Assembly: GCF_014843845.1 (NCBI RefSeq)
Contig: NZ_JHQS01000007.1
Location: forward strand, 62,001 to 126,000
Origin: Mesorhizobium amorphae
GTDB lineage: Bacteria > Pseudomonadota > Alphaproteobacteria > Rhizobiales > Rhizobiaceae
Length of the DNA stretch: 64,000 nucleotides
Direction of reading: 5' to 3'
Part shown: positions 21,263 to 34,628 of the stretch, in pieces
How the letters are laid out: every line of letters starts with the position of its first letter
Position numbering within the stretch: position 1 is the stretch's first letter
The notes under the pieces: generated by a model
The model's input: the letters and a program-made list of their open reading frames with translations, nothing else
Told to the model about the DNA's origin: nothing
The model's database searches: none
Made by a program: the position numbers and the translations under genes

Positions 21263-22219
21263 TCAGACGTCGTCACCGGTGCCGGGGATGAAGGCATCGA
21301 AGGCGGCGAGGAACTGCTCGCGATACATGTCGGCCTCCTGCAGGATTTCATGCTGTGCGCCGTCGATCATCAGCAGCGAGCCGAGTCGCAAGCGCCTTGC
21401 ATAGGCCTCCACCGCTTTGGTCGAAACGACTTTGTCGGCGCCGGCGGCAATCACCAGCATCGGGACCTGGATCGCGGCGACAAAGTCCGGATCGCTTACG
21501 GCTTCGGACGCCTGCGCGGCGGCTTTCAGCCAGCGGATCGTCGGGCCGCCAAGCGCCAGTTGCGGATAGGCTTCGTAGATCCCCGTGTTGCGCCGGTAGC
21601 GTTCCGGATCCGATGTCACCTTGTTGACGGCGAAGGGGGTGGTCTGCTTCGGCCGCGGTCCCCATGCGGCATAAAGCCGGCCGAGGCCCAGAAGGCAAAA
21701 CAGTGTGCAGACGCGGCGAACGGTCGTTATCGAGACCGGAAGGTCGGGCAAGGTCAGGAAAGGGGCGATCAACACCATGCGGCGCACCCGGTTGACCATC
21801 GAAGGCGCGGCAAGCAGGGCGACGACGGCCCCTGCCGAGTGCGCAAGGATGTAATAGGGCCCGCGGCAATCGGGCAGCACGATCTCTTCGAAGAACTGCT
21901 CGAGATCGCTGGCGTAGTCGCGAAAACTGCGGACATAGCCGCGCTGCCGGTCGCGGATCAGCCGGTCGGAACCGCCCTGACCGCGCCAGTCGAGGGTGGC
22001 AACGCCAAAGCCTCTTTCGGTAAGGTTGCGGATGGTCTCGAAATACTTCTCGGTGCACTCGTTGCGGCCGGTCAGCACCACCACCGTGCCCTTGATCGGG
22101 CGGGTTACGGCGCCAAAGAGGCCGTAGCGGATCCGCTTGCGGTCGTGGGTGGTGAAGTAACCGCCTGCCGCGTTTACCGGTGACGGATTGCCTGGAAATT
22201 CGTGGAAGAGGTCCGTCAT
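21263..22219 (-). CDS. Alpha/beta hydrolase, lysophospholipase/monoacylglycerol lipase-like
   Basis: A 318-residue serine hydrolase. The nucleophile elbow is AHSAG (near residue 126; the usual first Gly is Ala), the acid is Asp in GADKVV (near 263) and the His is in GAQHEIL (near 289). TVVVLTGRNECTEKY and TLDWRGQGGSDR are typical of the PldB/MGL group, which cleave lysophospholipids or monoacylglycerols. No signal peptide is visible, so it probably works in the cytoplasm or at the inner membrane. Confidence 0.85.
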   Translation of the reverse strand: MTDLFHEFPGNPSPVNAAGGYFTTHDRKRIRYGLFGAVTRPIKGTVVVLTGRNECTEKYFETIRNLTERGFGVATLDWRGQGGSDRLIRDRQRGYVRSFRDYASDLEQFFEEIVLPDCRGPYYILAHSAGAVVALLAAPSMVNRVRRMVLIAPFLTLPDLPVSITTVRRVCTLFCLLGLGRLYAAWGPRPKQTTPFAVNKVTSDPERYRRNTGIYEAYPQLALGGPTIRWLKAAAQASEAVSDPDFVAAIQVPMLVIAAGADKVVSTKAVEAYARRLRLGSLLMIDGAQHEILQEADMYREQFLAAFDAFIPGTGDDV

Positions 22220-22344
22220 TCGGCGTTTTCGTTTTTCGTGTCGTGCCCGAACCTAGCGAGGCGTGGCACGGTGATAGACGCCAACGTGGCAAAAGCAAAG
22301 GGCTTCCGGCTGGAAGGGGAAGGCAGCAACTTCCGGTAACGAAT

Positions 22345-22380
22345 GAGGCCGGAAGCAGCTTGCGGCGTGCTTCCGGCCTC
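22345..22380. other. Perfect 13-bp stem-loop in a divergent intergenic region
   Basis: GAGGCCGGAAGCA (22345-22357) and its exact complement (22368-22380) flank a 10-nt loop. It sits in the 469-bp gap between the hydrolase gene and the Hsp20 gene, 174 bp before the heat-shock promoter. There is no T-run on either strand, so it is not an obvious terminator. The rest of 22220-22550 shows no gene I can support. Confidence 0.6.
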
Positions 22381-22553
22381 TGTCGATCCGGGAGGAAGGG
22401 ACGTTACACCCGGTTCGGCCTCGTCGCGGCGCATTATCTGGTGCCGCTTGTTCTTGATGCTGGCTGCACGCTAGCGCTGCCTGCCTGAACGGGCGCCGAA
22501 GCAGCGGTTCATCTGCCGTTCATCGAAGCGCGAATTCGCCGTCCGGCAAAAAT

Positions 22554-22582
22554 CTTGAAATGCGCTTTTGCGCTCCCCAAAT
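22554..22582 (+). promoter_or_regulatory. Sigma-32 (RpoH)-like heat-shock promoter
   Basis: CTTGAAA (22554-22560), 14-nt spacer and CCCCAAAT (22575-22582) closely match the heat-shock promoter consensus (CTTGAAA / CCCCATnT). It lies about 100 bp upstream of the Hsp20 start. Confidence 0.75.
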
Positions 22583-22585
22583 GTT

Positions 22586-22688
22586 GGATGCGGTCGCCAA
22601 TGTCGGGGCCGCTGGCCCATCCGGAACGCCGCTCAAGGGTTTCGCACCGGCCAAACGCAAACCATGTTGCTCAACAGGAGAACACCTC
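22586..22688 (+). promoter_or_regulatory. ROSE-like RNA thermometer in the Hsp20 leader
   Basis: A leader of about 100 nt with stacked hairpins: GGATG/CATCC (22586-22590, 22618-22622) around GGGCC-GCT-GGCCC, and GGTTT/AAACC (22638-22642, 22659-22663). The last small hairpin pairs TTGCT (22667-22671) with the ribosome site AGGAG (22676-22680) across a CAAC loop, leaving one G opposite G. UUGCU pairing with the Shine-Dalgarno is the defining feature of rhizobial ROSE elements, which open at high temperature and let small heat-shock mRNAs be translated. Confidence 0.72.
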
Positions 22689-23156
22689 ATGCGTCACGTT
22701 GATTTTTCCCCGCTTTATCGCTCCACCGTCGGCTTCGATCGTCTCTTCACCATTTTGGATTCGCTTGCCCAGCCTGAGAGCGCGCAGACCTATCCGCCCT
22801 ACAACATCGAGCGCACCGGCGAGGACGCCTATCGCATCTCGATGGCGGTTGCCGGTTTCTCGGAAGACGAGATCTCGATCGAGGCCCACCGCAATGTGCT
22901 GACCGTGAAAGGTGAGCGCAAGGAAGAGGGCAATGGCGAAGGTTCCGAGCTGCTCTATCGCGGTATCGCTTCGAGGGCCTTCGAGCGCCGCTTCCAGCTT
23001 GCCGACCATGTCGATGTCGTCGGCGCCACGCTGAAGAACGGCCTGCTCTTCGTCGACCTCAAGCGCAACATCCCCGAGGAGCTGAAGCCGCGCAAGATCG
23101 CGATCACCGCGTCTTCGGCCAAGGCCAAGCAGATCGAGGCCAAGACCGCTGCGTAA
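22689..23156 (+). CDS. Small heat-shock protein, Hsp20/IbpA class A
   Basis: A 155-residue chaperone that binds unfolding proteins. The start MRHVDFSPLYRSTVGFDRLF is typical of rhizobial class A Hsp20s, and residues ~37-135 form the alpha-crystallin domain (YRISMAVAGFSEDEI, then LLFVDLKRNIPEE). The ATG at 22689 is 8 nt after AGGAG. An RpoH-like promoter and a ROSE-like leader precede it, and a strong terminator follows, so it is a single-gene unit under double heat control. Confidence 0.95.
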   Translation: MRHVDFSPLYRSTVGFDRLFTILDSLAQPESAQTYPPYNIERTGEDAYRISMAVAGFSEDEISIEAHRNVLTVKGERKEEGNGEGSELLYRGIASRAFERRFQLADHVDVVGATLKNGLLFVDLKRNIPEELKPRKIAITASSAKAKQIEAKTAA

Positions 23157-23191
23157 TGCAGGCTGACTACAAACCGTCTCCTCCCGAGACG

Positions 23192-23219
23192 AAAGCGGCG
23201 CCGAAAGGCGCCGCTTTTT
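23192..23219 (+). terminator. Rho-independent terminator after Hsp20
   Basis: An 11-bp stem (AAAGCGGCGCC / GGCGCCGCTTT) with GAAA loop, ending in five T, 35 nt after the Hsp20 stop. Confidence 0.92.
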
Positions 23220-23318
23220 GTTTGCCTCGATGTCTGTGCCATCCCCAACCAAGGATACTGGCCCTTTCGCGGCAAGCCTCGCTGAACGAGGTTTTCGTCC
23301 TGCGAACGGATCGAGGGC

Positions 23319-24071
23319 ATGTCTGATTTTTCCCTGGTGCTGACGGGCACTATCGGCATCACCTTCCTGCTGGCCGGCATCGTCAAGGGTGTCACCGGCA
23401 TGGGCCTGCCGACGCTGGCAATGGGGCTTCTCGGCACCGTCATGCCGCCTGTCACGGCCGCGTCGCTGCTGATCGTCCCGTCCTTCGTCACCAATGTCTG
23501 GCAGCTGTTCGCCGGCCCGAGCTTTGCATCGATCCTGCGCCGGCTGTGGCTGATGATGGCCGGCATTCTTATTGGCACTGTCGCCGGGGCAAGGCTGCTG
23601 GCCAGCGACAACGTCAAATGGACGACCGCTGGCCTTGGTGCCGCGCTGGTCCTTTATGCCGCCTACACGCTACTGGCCCGGCAGCTCAGCATTCCGACCA
23701 AGGCAGAGCGCTGGTGGTCGCCGGCCATCGGCTTCCTCACCGGCCTTGTCACCGGCGGCACAGGCGTGTTCGTCGTACCGGCGGTGCCCTACATCCAGGC
23801 GCTGGGGCTGAGCCGGGACGACCTGATCCAGGCGCTGGGTCTTTCCTTCACGGTGTCGACCATTGCGCTGGCAGTCGGCCTCGCCTCGCATGGTGCATTC
23901 GAGGTCGAGCATATCGCGATGTCGGCGCAGGCCGTGGCACCGGCCTTGCTCGGCATGTGGCTCGGCCAGTTGCTCAGGCAGAGGATCAGCCCGGCGACCT
24001 TCCGGCGCTGGTTCCTGATCTTCCTGATCCTGCTCGGCCTGGAACTGCTGGCGCGGCCCTTTCTGGCCTAG
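23319..24071 (+). CDS. TauE/SafE (TSUP) family membrane permease
   Basis: A 250-residue integral membrane protein with about eight hydrophobic segments. The first half has FLLAGIVKGVTGMGLPTLA and the second GFLTGLVTGGTGVFVVPAVPY, the repeated glycine-rich boxes of sulfite/organosulfonate exporter-type TSUP permeases. The transported substrate is unknown. GAGGGC precedes the ATG. Its TAG stop overlaps the stop of the convergent ltaE gene in the shared sequence CTAG. Confidence 0.88.
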   Translation: MSDFSLVLTGTIGITFLLAGIVKGVTGMGLPTLAMGLLGTVMPPVTAASLLIVPSFVTNVWQLFAGPSFASILRRLWLMMAGILIGTVAGARLLASDNVKWTTAGLGAALVLYAAYTLLARQLSIPTKAERWWSPAIGFLTGLVTGGTGVFVVPAVPYIQALGLSRDDLIQALGLSFTVSTIALAVGLASHGAFEVEHIAMSAQAVAPALLGMWLGQLLRQRISPATFRRWFLIFLILLGLELLARPFLA

Positions 24072-25132
24072 TCATTTCCTTGCCCGATAAGCAAATGACC
24101 GATGTGGTCGACCTCCTCTGTTGTCGTCGCGAAGCTGGCGACGAAGCGGTAGATCGCTTCATTGTCGCCGAGGTGGCCGTCGAAGCCTTGGGGTACGCCC
24201 CATTCGTAGAATTTAGCGCCGGCCGCCTGCAGATTTTCGGCACTGGGGCGGTCGAGGATTGCGAAGACTTCGTTTGCCTGCGGCAGCCAGGCCAGTCGGC
24301 CGGCCGGTGCGTCTTCGATCGTCTCGGCCAGTCGCGCGGCCATGGCGTTGGCGTGGCGCGCCATCCTCAGCCAGAGATCGTCGGTGAAATAGGCTTCGAA
24401 CTGGGCCGAAATGAAGCGCGCCTTCGAGAAGGTCTGTCCGGCGCGCTGGCGCAGCAGGCGCAGATCATGTCCAATGTCGGGGTTGAGGACCACGACCGCG
24501 TCGGCCATCCAGCAGCCGTTCTTGGTGCCGCCGAAGGAGATGACGTCGACGCCGCTCTTCCAGGTCATTTCCGCAGGCGAAATGTCGGTCGCGGCAACCG
24601 CGTTGGCGAAGCGCGCGCCGTCCATGTGCAGAGGCAGCCCATGGCGGCGAGCCACCTCAGACACGGCTTTGACATCGTCTACGGTGTAGACGGTGCCGAC
24701 CTCGGTCGCCTGGGTGATCGTCACCGCCATCGGCTGGCCGGCGGGTGCGAGGTCCTGCGAATAGCGTGTGATGGCGCGGTCGAGAGCCTGCGGATTGATG
24801 CGCCCCAATGGCCCAGGGACCGGCGACATGCGCGCTCCACCGGTATAGAAGCCCGCGGCACCGAATTCATCGACGTTCATATGCGCCTCGGATTGGCAGA
24901 AGGCGACGCCGCCGATACGATTGCATGTCGCCATGGAGAGCGCGTTGGCCGCCGTGCCGGTGGCGACGAAGAACACCGCGACCTCCCGTTCGAAAATCTC
25001 GCTGAAGCGCCGGTAGACGGCGCGGTCGAGTTCGCCGTCGCCATAGGCGGTCGCGATGCCCGCGGCGTGCCGGGACAGATTGGCCGAGATGTCGGGATGG
25101 ACGCCCGCCCAGTTGTCGGATGCAAAGAACAT
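24068..25132 (-). CDS. ltaE: Low-specificity L-threonine aldolase
   Basis: A 354-residue PLP enzyme cleaving L-threonine/allo-threonine to glycine and acetaldehyde. Visible are SDNWAGVHP at the start, YGDGELDRAVYRRF, the stacking His in SEAHMNVDE, the PLP-binding Asp in HMDGARFANA and the Schiff-base Lys in SFGGTKNGCW (near residue 205). ATG 25132 gives the usual family start (MFFASDNWAG); a TTG 72 nt upstream would add 24 unconserved residues. Confidence 0.9.
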   Translation of the reverse strand: MFFASDNWAGVHPDISANLSRHAAGIATAYGDGELDRAVYRRFSEIFEREVAVFFVATGTAANALSMATCNRIGGVAFCQSEAHMNVDEFGAAGFYTGGARMSPVPGPLGRINPQALDRAITRYSQDLAPAGQPMAVTITQATEVGTVYTVDDVKAVSEVARRHGLPLHMDGARFANAVAATDISPAEMTWKSGVDVISFGGTKNGCWMADAVVVLNPDIGHDLRLLRQRAGQTFSKARFISAQFEAYFTDDLWLRMARHANAMAARLAETIEDAPAGRLAWLPQANEVFAILDRPSAENLQAAGAKFYEWGVPQGFDGHLGDNEAIYRFVASFATTTEEVDHIGHLLIGQGND

Positions 25133-25327
25133 TGAGAGGTCCGTATCTGGTTTGAAAAACGGGCGGGACCATGGCTGCTTCGGGGTTTGACGCGCAAGGG
25201 CCAAGCGCTGGAAAAGCAGTAAAGCCAGCCAAGCCAGGGCCGCGCGGGTGGCGATTGAAGGTTACGTTTGTGCCCTCCCATGCGTAATTTTCTGTCGCAA
25301 AGCGCTCGAGATTTTTGTGAATCGGTC

Positions 25328-25380
25328 TTGTGCACGCCTGCGATTTCTGCCATAAAAATTTAGGACAGTAGTGCTGTCTT
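25328..25380 (+). promoter_or_regulatory. Candidate gltB promoter with overlapping inverted repeat
   Basis: TTGTGC (25328-25333), 17-bp spacer and CATAAA (25351-25356) form a plausible sigma-70 promoter. An inverted repeat AGGACAG-TAGTG-CTGTCTT (25362-25380, one wobble pair) begins at the predicted start site and could be an operator or a 5' RNA hairpin. The leader to the gltB ATG would be about 250 nt; the remaining part of 25133-25613 shows no gene I can support. Confidence 0.4.
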
Positions 25381-25613
25381 ATTTTGTCGCACAAATCAGG
25401 CTGGATTGGCGTATCATTTGGGCCACTCCGGCCGTTGCCGCGAGCGACGGGTAGACGGCTCGGCTCTGGCCTGTACGATACCGGATACGAACCGGGCGGC
25501 GCGCCGCATGGTTCGGCAAGGATTTCGCAAGACGTGCAGCAAGGATGAAGGGGAAGCAACGCGCTTCCCGAGGCAAACCAGCGCCTGAAGGGCTGGGAAC
25601 GGAGGACAGGACG

Positions 25614-30350
<4,737 letters not shown>

Positions 30351-30492
30351 GCTTTGGGCGTTGTCGGGGAGCAAGGCTTCCCGGCCGACACCTCATCAAC
30401 AATCCTGACCTCGGACTGAAGGTTGCCATGGCTGCCTTATGAGGTTAACGGGTGCGCCGACGAGCGTGCCTTCGGACAGCAGGGACTGGACT

Positions 30493-31947
30493 ATGGGCAA
30501 GGTAACAGGCTTTCTCGAGATCGACCGGCAGGTGCACAAGTACCAGCCGGCCTCCGACCGCATCCGGCATTTCCGCGAATTCACGCTGCCGATGTCGGAC
30601 AAGGAGGTCGAGAAACAGGCCGCGCGCTGCATGGATTGCGGCATTCCGTTCTGCCACGGGCCGACCGGCTGCCCGATCCACAACCAGATCCCGGACTGGA
30701 ACGACCTCGTCTACAATGGCGACTGGGACAATGCGATCCGCAACCTGCATTCGACCAACAATTTCCCGGAGTTCACCGGCCGCATCTGTCCGGCACCCTG
30801 CGAGGAAGCCTGCACGCTGAACCTCGAGGACATTCCGGTCGCCATCAAGACCGTCGAGCAGGCTATCGCCGACAAGGCTTACGAGACCGGCCATATCCGG
30901 CCCTATCCGCCGGAGAAGAAGACTGGCAAGCGTGTTGCCGTCATCGGCTCCGGCCCGGCCGGCATGGCGGCCGCGCAGCAGCTCGGCCGCGCCGGTCACG
31001 ACGTGCATGTCTATGAGCGCGAGAGCCGCCCGGGCGGGCTGATGCGCTACGGTATTCCCGACTTCAAGATCGAGAAGCACTATATCGACCGCCGCATCGA
31101 GCAGATGCAGGGCGAGGGCGTGACCTTCCATTGCGGCGTCAATGTCGGCGTCGACAAGCCCGTGGCTGAACTGCTCGCCGAGTATGACGCGGTGCTCTAT
31201 TGCGGCGGTTCGGAAACGCCGCGCGCCGCCAGCATCCCCGGTGACGATCTCGGCGGCGTCTACGACGCAATGCCTTACCTGGTGCAGCAGAACAAGCGCG
31301 TCGGCGGCGAGCCGATCCAGTCGGTTGCCTGGCCTTCGCATCCGATCATCGCCAGCGGCCAACATGTCGTCGTCGTCGGCGGTGGCGATACCGCATCCGA
31401 CTGCGTCGGCACGGCCTTTCGCCAGGGCGCGGTCCGCGTCACCCAGCTCGACATCCGGCCGCAGCCACCGGAGAAGGAAGACAAGCTCGCGGTCTGGCCC
31501 TATTGGGCGACCAAGATGCGCACCTCGTCGTCGCAGGCCGAGGGCGCTGAGCGCGAATTCCAGGTGGCGACGCTCGAATTCATCGGCGAAGAAGGCCAGC
31601 TGACCGGAGTCAGGTGCTGCGAGGTCGACGACAAGCGCAAGCCGATCGCCGGCACCGAATTCGTCATCCGCGCCGATCTTGCCTTCATCGCCATCGGCTT
31701 TGCCGGGCCTGCAGCCGCTGGCGTGGTCACGGAACTCGACGGGCAGATGAAGATCGCCACCGACAGCCGGCGTTCCAGGAATGTCGAGGCCAATGACCTC
31801 GATTACAGGACCAGCGTCGACAGGCTCTACGCGGCGGGCGATGTGCGCCGCGGCCAGTCTCTGGTGGTCTGGGCTATTCGCGAAGGCCGCCAGGCGGCGC
31901 GTTCGATCGACGAGGCGCTCATGGGATCGAGCGTTCTGCCCCGCTAA
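30493..31947 (+). CDS. gltD: Glutamate synthase (NADPH) small subunit
   Basis: A 484-residue flavoprotein that passes electrons from NADPH to GltB. Cys clusters for [4Fe-4S] centres are near the N-terminus ([18 protein letters not shown], about 45-62; [10 protein letters not shown], about 99-108). The FAD motif [10 protein letters not shown] is near 155 and the NADPH motif [11 protein letters not shown] near 298. ATG 30493 matches the family start ([12 protein letters not shown]). It probably shares a transcript with gltB. Its TAA stop overlaps the stop of the convergent SGNH-fold gene. Confidence 0.96.
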   Translation: MGKVTGFLEIDRQVHKYQPASDRIRHFREFTLPMSDKEVEKQAARCMDCGIPFCHGPTGCPIHNQIPDWNDLVYNGDWDNAIRNLHSTNNFPEFTGRICPAPCEEACTLNLEDIPVAIKTVEQAIADKAYETGHIRPYPPEKKTGKRVAVIGSGPAGMAAAQQLGRAGHDVHVYERESRPGGLMRYGIPDFKIEKHYIDRRIEQMQGEGVTFHCGVNVGVDKPVAELLAEYDAVLYCGGSETPRAASIPGDDLGGVYDAMPYLVQQNKRVGGEPIQSVAWPSHPIIASGQHVVVVGGGDTASDCVGTAFRQGAVRVTQLDIRPQPPEKEDKLAVWPYWATKMRTSSSQAEGAEREFQVATLEFIGEEGQLTGVRCCEVDDKRKPIAGTEFVIRADLAFIAIGFAGPAAAGVVTELDGQMKIATDSRRSRNVEANDLDYRTSVDRLYAAGDVRRGQSLVVWAIREGRQAARSIDEALMGSSVLPR

Positions 31948-33170
31948 GGAGTGATTGCCGTCGTCTTGTCGGTCACGACGGCAGCCGTGGCGGGCGGGAT
32001 TTTCGGTGGCGAGGAGAAATCGTCGGCGCGGCCGGGCGAGGCGTCGGGCGCCTTGCCTTCGATGACAAGTTTTTCGCCGGGCAAGTTCGGGTTGCCCTTT
32101 ACCGGCGGCGCGGCGCCGAGAAGCTCGGAGCCGCCGTCGAGCGCCGGATCGCCAAGCAGCATTGGCGGGGTGCGGTCGACCACGATCGGAGCGGCAGCCG
32201 GCGCTGGCGCTTCGACCGGGGCGCCAGCGGGGGCGGAGGCTGTCACCGCGCCTCCCGGCGCGGTGATGCCAAGAATCTTCATCAGCGGCTTTTCCGTATA
32301 GAAGGCAAGCTTGCGCTTGCCGGCCTTCGACACGTTGATGCCGTCGTCGGAGCGCAGGCGCACCGGCTGGCCGTTGATGTCGGGGCCGCTGGTGACGAAG
32401 GCGCCGTTCTCGTCGACGAAGCCGTCCCAGACATCGACGAATTCGCCGCCATGCTTTTGCGCCGCCGAGTGGTAGATGTCGTTGAAGGCCAGCATGTCGG
32501 AGGTCATTTTCGAGACCCGGAACGCCGGCATGCCGACCCACAGGAACGGCACCTTGGCGGCGGCGATGGCGCTGCCGAATGCATCGGTCCGACGTTCATA
32601 TTCCTTGGTCCAGTTCTCCGATCGCGGCTGCTCGCGCACGTCGGCGACCTTCATCTGCTGGCGATCGTTGGAGCCGAGCATGACGACCACGGCTGCCGGT
32701 TTTTCGGTGTCGATCAGCGATCTGATCTGTTCGGGCCAGTTGTAGAAGTCGTCGCGCACGAAACCGGATGAGCCGTTGCTGCGCGCGACAATCCTGACGC
32801 CGGGATTCTCGGCAAAGGCGGTATCCAGACCTTCGGCGAGACCCGCCGCCATGAAATCGCCGACCACCAGGACGACGCGGGCATCCGGCGTCTTTTCCAC
32901 GATCGGCGTCGCCGGTTCGGCCGGAAGGCGGGGCCGGGATTTTTTCGCCTTGGACTTCGGCCTTGCCTTCTGGATGTCGAGCGGTGGTTCGACCCGCTCG
33001 CTGCGGCGCGGAAACAGGAGATCGCGCAGTGACCAGCCGCGATTTTGCTGTTCCTGCGCCAGGGCCGGCGTGTGAAAGGCACTGGCCGCCGCGACAGCCA
33101 GGACGGCGATCGCCAGAATCAGGATCGGCATGCGGCGAAGGATCACCCGGATACGCGCAACCGAAACCAA
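31944..33170 (-). CDS. DUF459 SGNH-fold periplasmic protein lacking catalytic residues
   Basis: A 408-residue exported protein. An N-terminal signal/anchor (ILILAIAVLAVAAASAF, residues ~15-31) is followed by a basic Pro/Lys linker, an SGNH-hydrolase-like domain (~96-300) and an Ala/Pro-rich tail. The block I motif reads GDFMAAG where active enzymes have GDS; block III GSND is intact; block V reads DGIN where a catalytic His is expected. So Ser and His of the triad seem to be missing. The start is TTG 33170 behind a G-rich stretch, or ATG 33131 (Met14). Many relatives lie near peptidoglycan genes, and the next gene is a lytic transglycosylase. Confidence 0.8.
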   Translation of the reverse strand: MVSVARIRVILRRMPILILAIAVLAVAAASAFHTPALAQEQQNRGWSLRDLLFPRRSERVEPPLDIQKARPKSKAKKSRPRLPAEPATPIVEKTPDARVVLVVGDFMAAGLAEGLDTAFAENPGVRIVARSNGSSGFVRDDFYNWPEQIRSLIDTEKPAAVVVMLGSNDRQQMKVADVREQPRSENWTKEYERRTDAFGSAIAAAKVPFLWVGMPAFRVSKMTSDMLAFNDIYHSAAQKHGGEFVDVWDGFVDENGAFVTSGPDINGQPVRLRSDDGINVSKAGKRKLAFYTEKPLMKILGITAPGGAVTASAPAGAPVEAPAPAAAPIVVDRTPPMLLGDPALDGGSELLGAAPPVKGNPNLPGEKLVIEGKAPDASPGRADDFSSPPKIPPATAAVVTDKTTAITP

Positions 33171-33197
33171 GTATTCCCCCCGTTTCTAAGTCGGCTT

Positions 33198-34421
33198 CTA
33201 CTTTTGCCGGAGCGATTTGAGCACTTCCATGCTTGGATAGCCGTCCTGGGTCAAGCCGGTCTTTGCCTGGAAGGCCAGGATGGCAGCTTTCGATCCGTCA
33301 CCGATCTTGCCGTCGAACTTACCGTCATAGTAGCCATGCTCGGAAAGCCGTTGCTGAAGCTCCTGCCTTTCCTCGAAGGTGAGCTTGGTGAAAGGCCGTT
33401 TCCAGTCCTGCACCAGACCGCCATAGCCGGCGATTTCGTCGGCAAGAAGGCCGACGGCGAGCGCGTACTTGTCGGCGTTGTTGTAGGCTTTGATGACCGA
33501 GAAATTCTTGACCATCAGGAAGGCTGGCCCGCCACGGCCATCCGGCACCTTCAAAGTCGCCTTGTCGGAGCCGTTCTTGAAAGGCTTGCCGCTGGCCCTG
33601 ACAACGCCGAGCGCCTGCCATTGCGCCAGCGTCTTGGAGCCGCCGGGAAGTTTGCCGGCCGGCAAGGTGACCTCATAGCCCCAGGTCTTGCCGGCCTGCC
33701 AGCCATTCTTCCTGAGCAGGTTTGCGGCTGTCGCCAGGGCGTCTGGAATCGAATTCCAGATGTCGCGCTTGCCGTTGCCGTCCATGTCGACCGCATAGGC
33801 CTGATAGCTGGTCGGGATGAACTGGGTGTGGCCCATCGCGCCGGCCCAGGAGCCGCTCAGATGGCTTTCGTCGATATCGCCCCTCTGCAGGATCTTCAGT
33901 GCCGCGATCAGCTGGGTGCGGGCGAATTTCGATCGCCTGGGATCCGCATAGCCGAGCGTCGCCAGCGAGCGGATGACATTGCGCATGATGTCGTCGCGCT
34001 TGAGGATCTCGCCATAATTCGATTCCATCGACCAGATGGCGAGCAGAATGTTGCGGTCGACACCGAATCTGGCCTCGATCCTGTCCAGCCAAGGCTTCCA
34101 TTTCCTGGCCATCTGTTGGCCGACGGCGACCGACTGGTCATGGACGCGGTTGTCGAAATAGTCCCAGGCGGGAGCGGTGAATTCGGGCTGGGTACGGGCC
34201 TTCTCCAGCACCACGGGGTCGATATCGTTGATATTCTTGAAGGCCTGGTCGTAAAGCGCCCCGGAAACGCCGCTCTGCACCGCCGTAGCGCGGAAGCTGG
34301 CAACCCATTGCCGAAACCCGGCATCGGCGAAAGCGGGCCCAGCGGGCATCAGCAGGGCAAGCGAGAGGCTGGCCGCCGTCACGGCGCTTGCCAGGCGCTT
34401 TGCGGTGCTGCGAACGGACAT
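33198..34421 (-). CDS. Lytic murein transglycosylase, MltB type, with peptidoglycan-binding domain
   Basis: A 407-residue periplasmic enzyme cleaving the glycan strand of peptidoglycan. It has a signal peptide (SAVTAASLSLALLMPAGPAFA, residues ~12-32), a catalytic domain with Glu in IWSMESNYGE (near 133), GAMGHTQFIPTSY (near 195) and a C-terminal PG_binding_1 domain (from about residue 345: LQQRLSEHGYYDGKFDGKIG). ATG 34421 was chosen for its perfect AAGGAGGAAAAG ribosome site. It is followed by the SGNH-fold gene on the same strand. Confidence 0.92.
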   Translation of the reverse strand: MSVRSTAKRLASAVTAASLSLALLMPAGPAFADAGFRQWVASFRATAVQSGVSGALYDQAFKNINDIDPVVLEKARTQPEFTAPAWDYFDNRVHDQSVAVGQQMARKWKPWLDRIEARFGVDRNILLAIWSMESNYGEILKRDDIMRNVIRSLATLGYADPRRSKFARTQLIAALKILQRGDIDESHLSGSWAGAMGHTQFIPTSYQAYAVDMDGNGKRDIWNSIPDALATAANLLRKNGWQAGKTWGYEVTLPAGKLPGGSKTLAQWQALGVVRASGKPFKNGSDKATLKVPDGRGGPAFLMVKNFSVIKAYNNADKYALAVGLLADEIAGYGGLVQDWKRPFTKLTFEERQELQQRLSEHGYYDGKFDGKIGDGSKAAILAFQAKTGLTQDGYPSMEVLKSLRQK

Positions 34422-34628
34422 CTTTTCCTCCTTCGTCATATCAGGAAGATCATTCTTCGCCGAACCCGGTTAGCATTTAGTTTACCATAGGTGGGGTCGG
34501 GAACGAAAAGACGCCTCGATGCTTTACGCACTGCAATGTTCAGCCCTGCTCTTGTCCAGGTCTCGATTCCGGCGCGAAAATGTCAGAACGGGATTGCGGA
34601 GCAGGCCCTCAAACGGATAATTGACAGC

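Noticed and set aside
22216-22434. 72-codon minus-strand frame upstream of the alpha/beta hydrolase
   Set aside because: It crosses the 13-bp stem-loop and the hydrolase start in another frame; no ribosome site or family resemblance.
23192-23219. Hairpin considered as a riboswitch element for the TauE/SafE gene
   Set aside because: It is a plain stem with GAAA loop and T-run right after Hsp20, i.e. a terminator, and is 99 bp from the next start.
25133-25204. TTG start adding 24 residues to threonine aldolase
   Set aside because: The family begins at MFFASDN; the extra residues show no conservation pattern and no better ribosome site.
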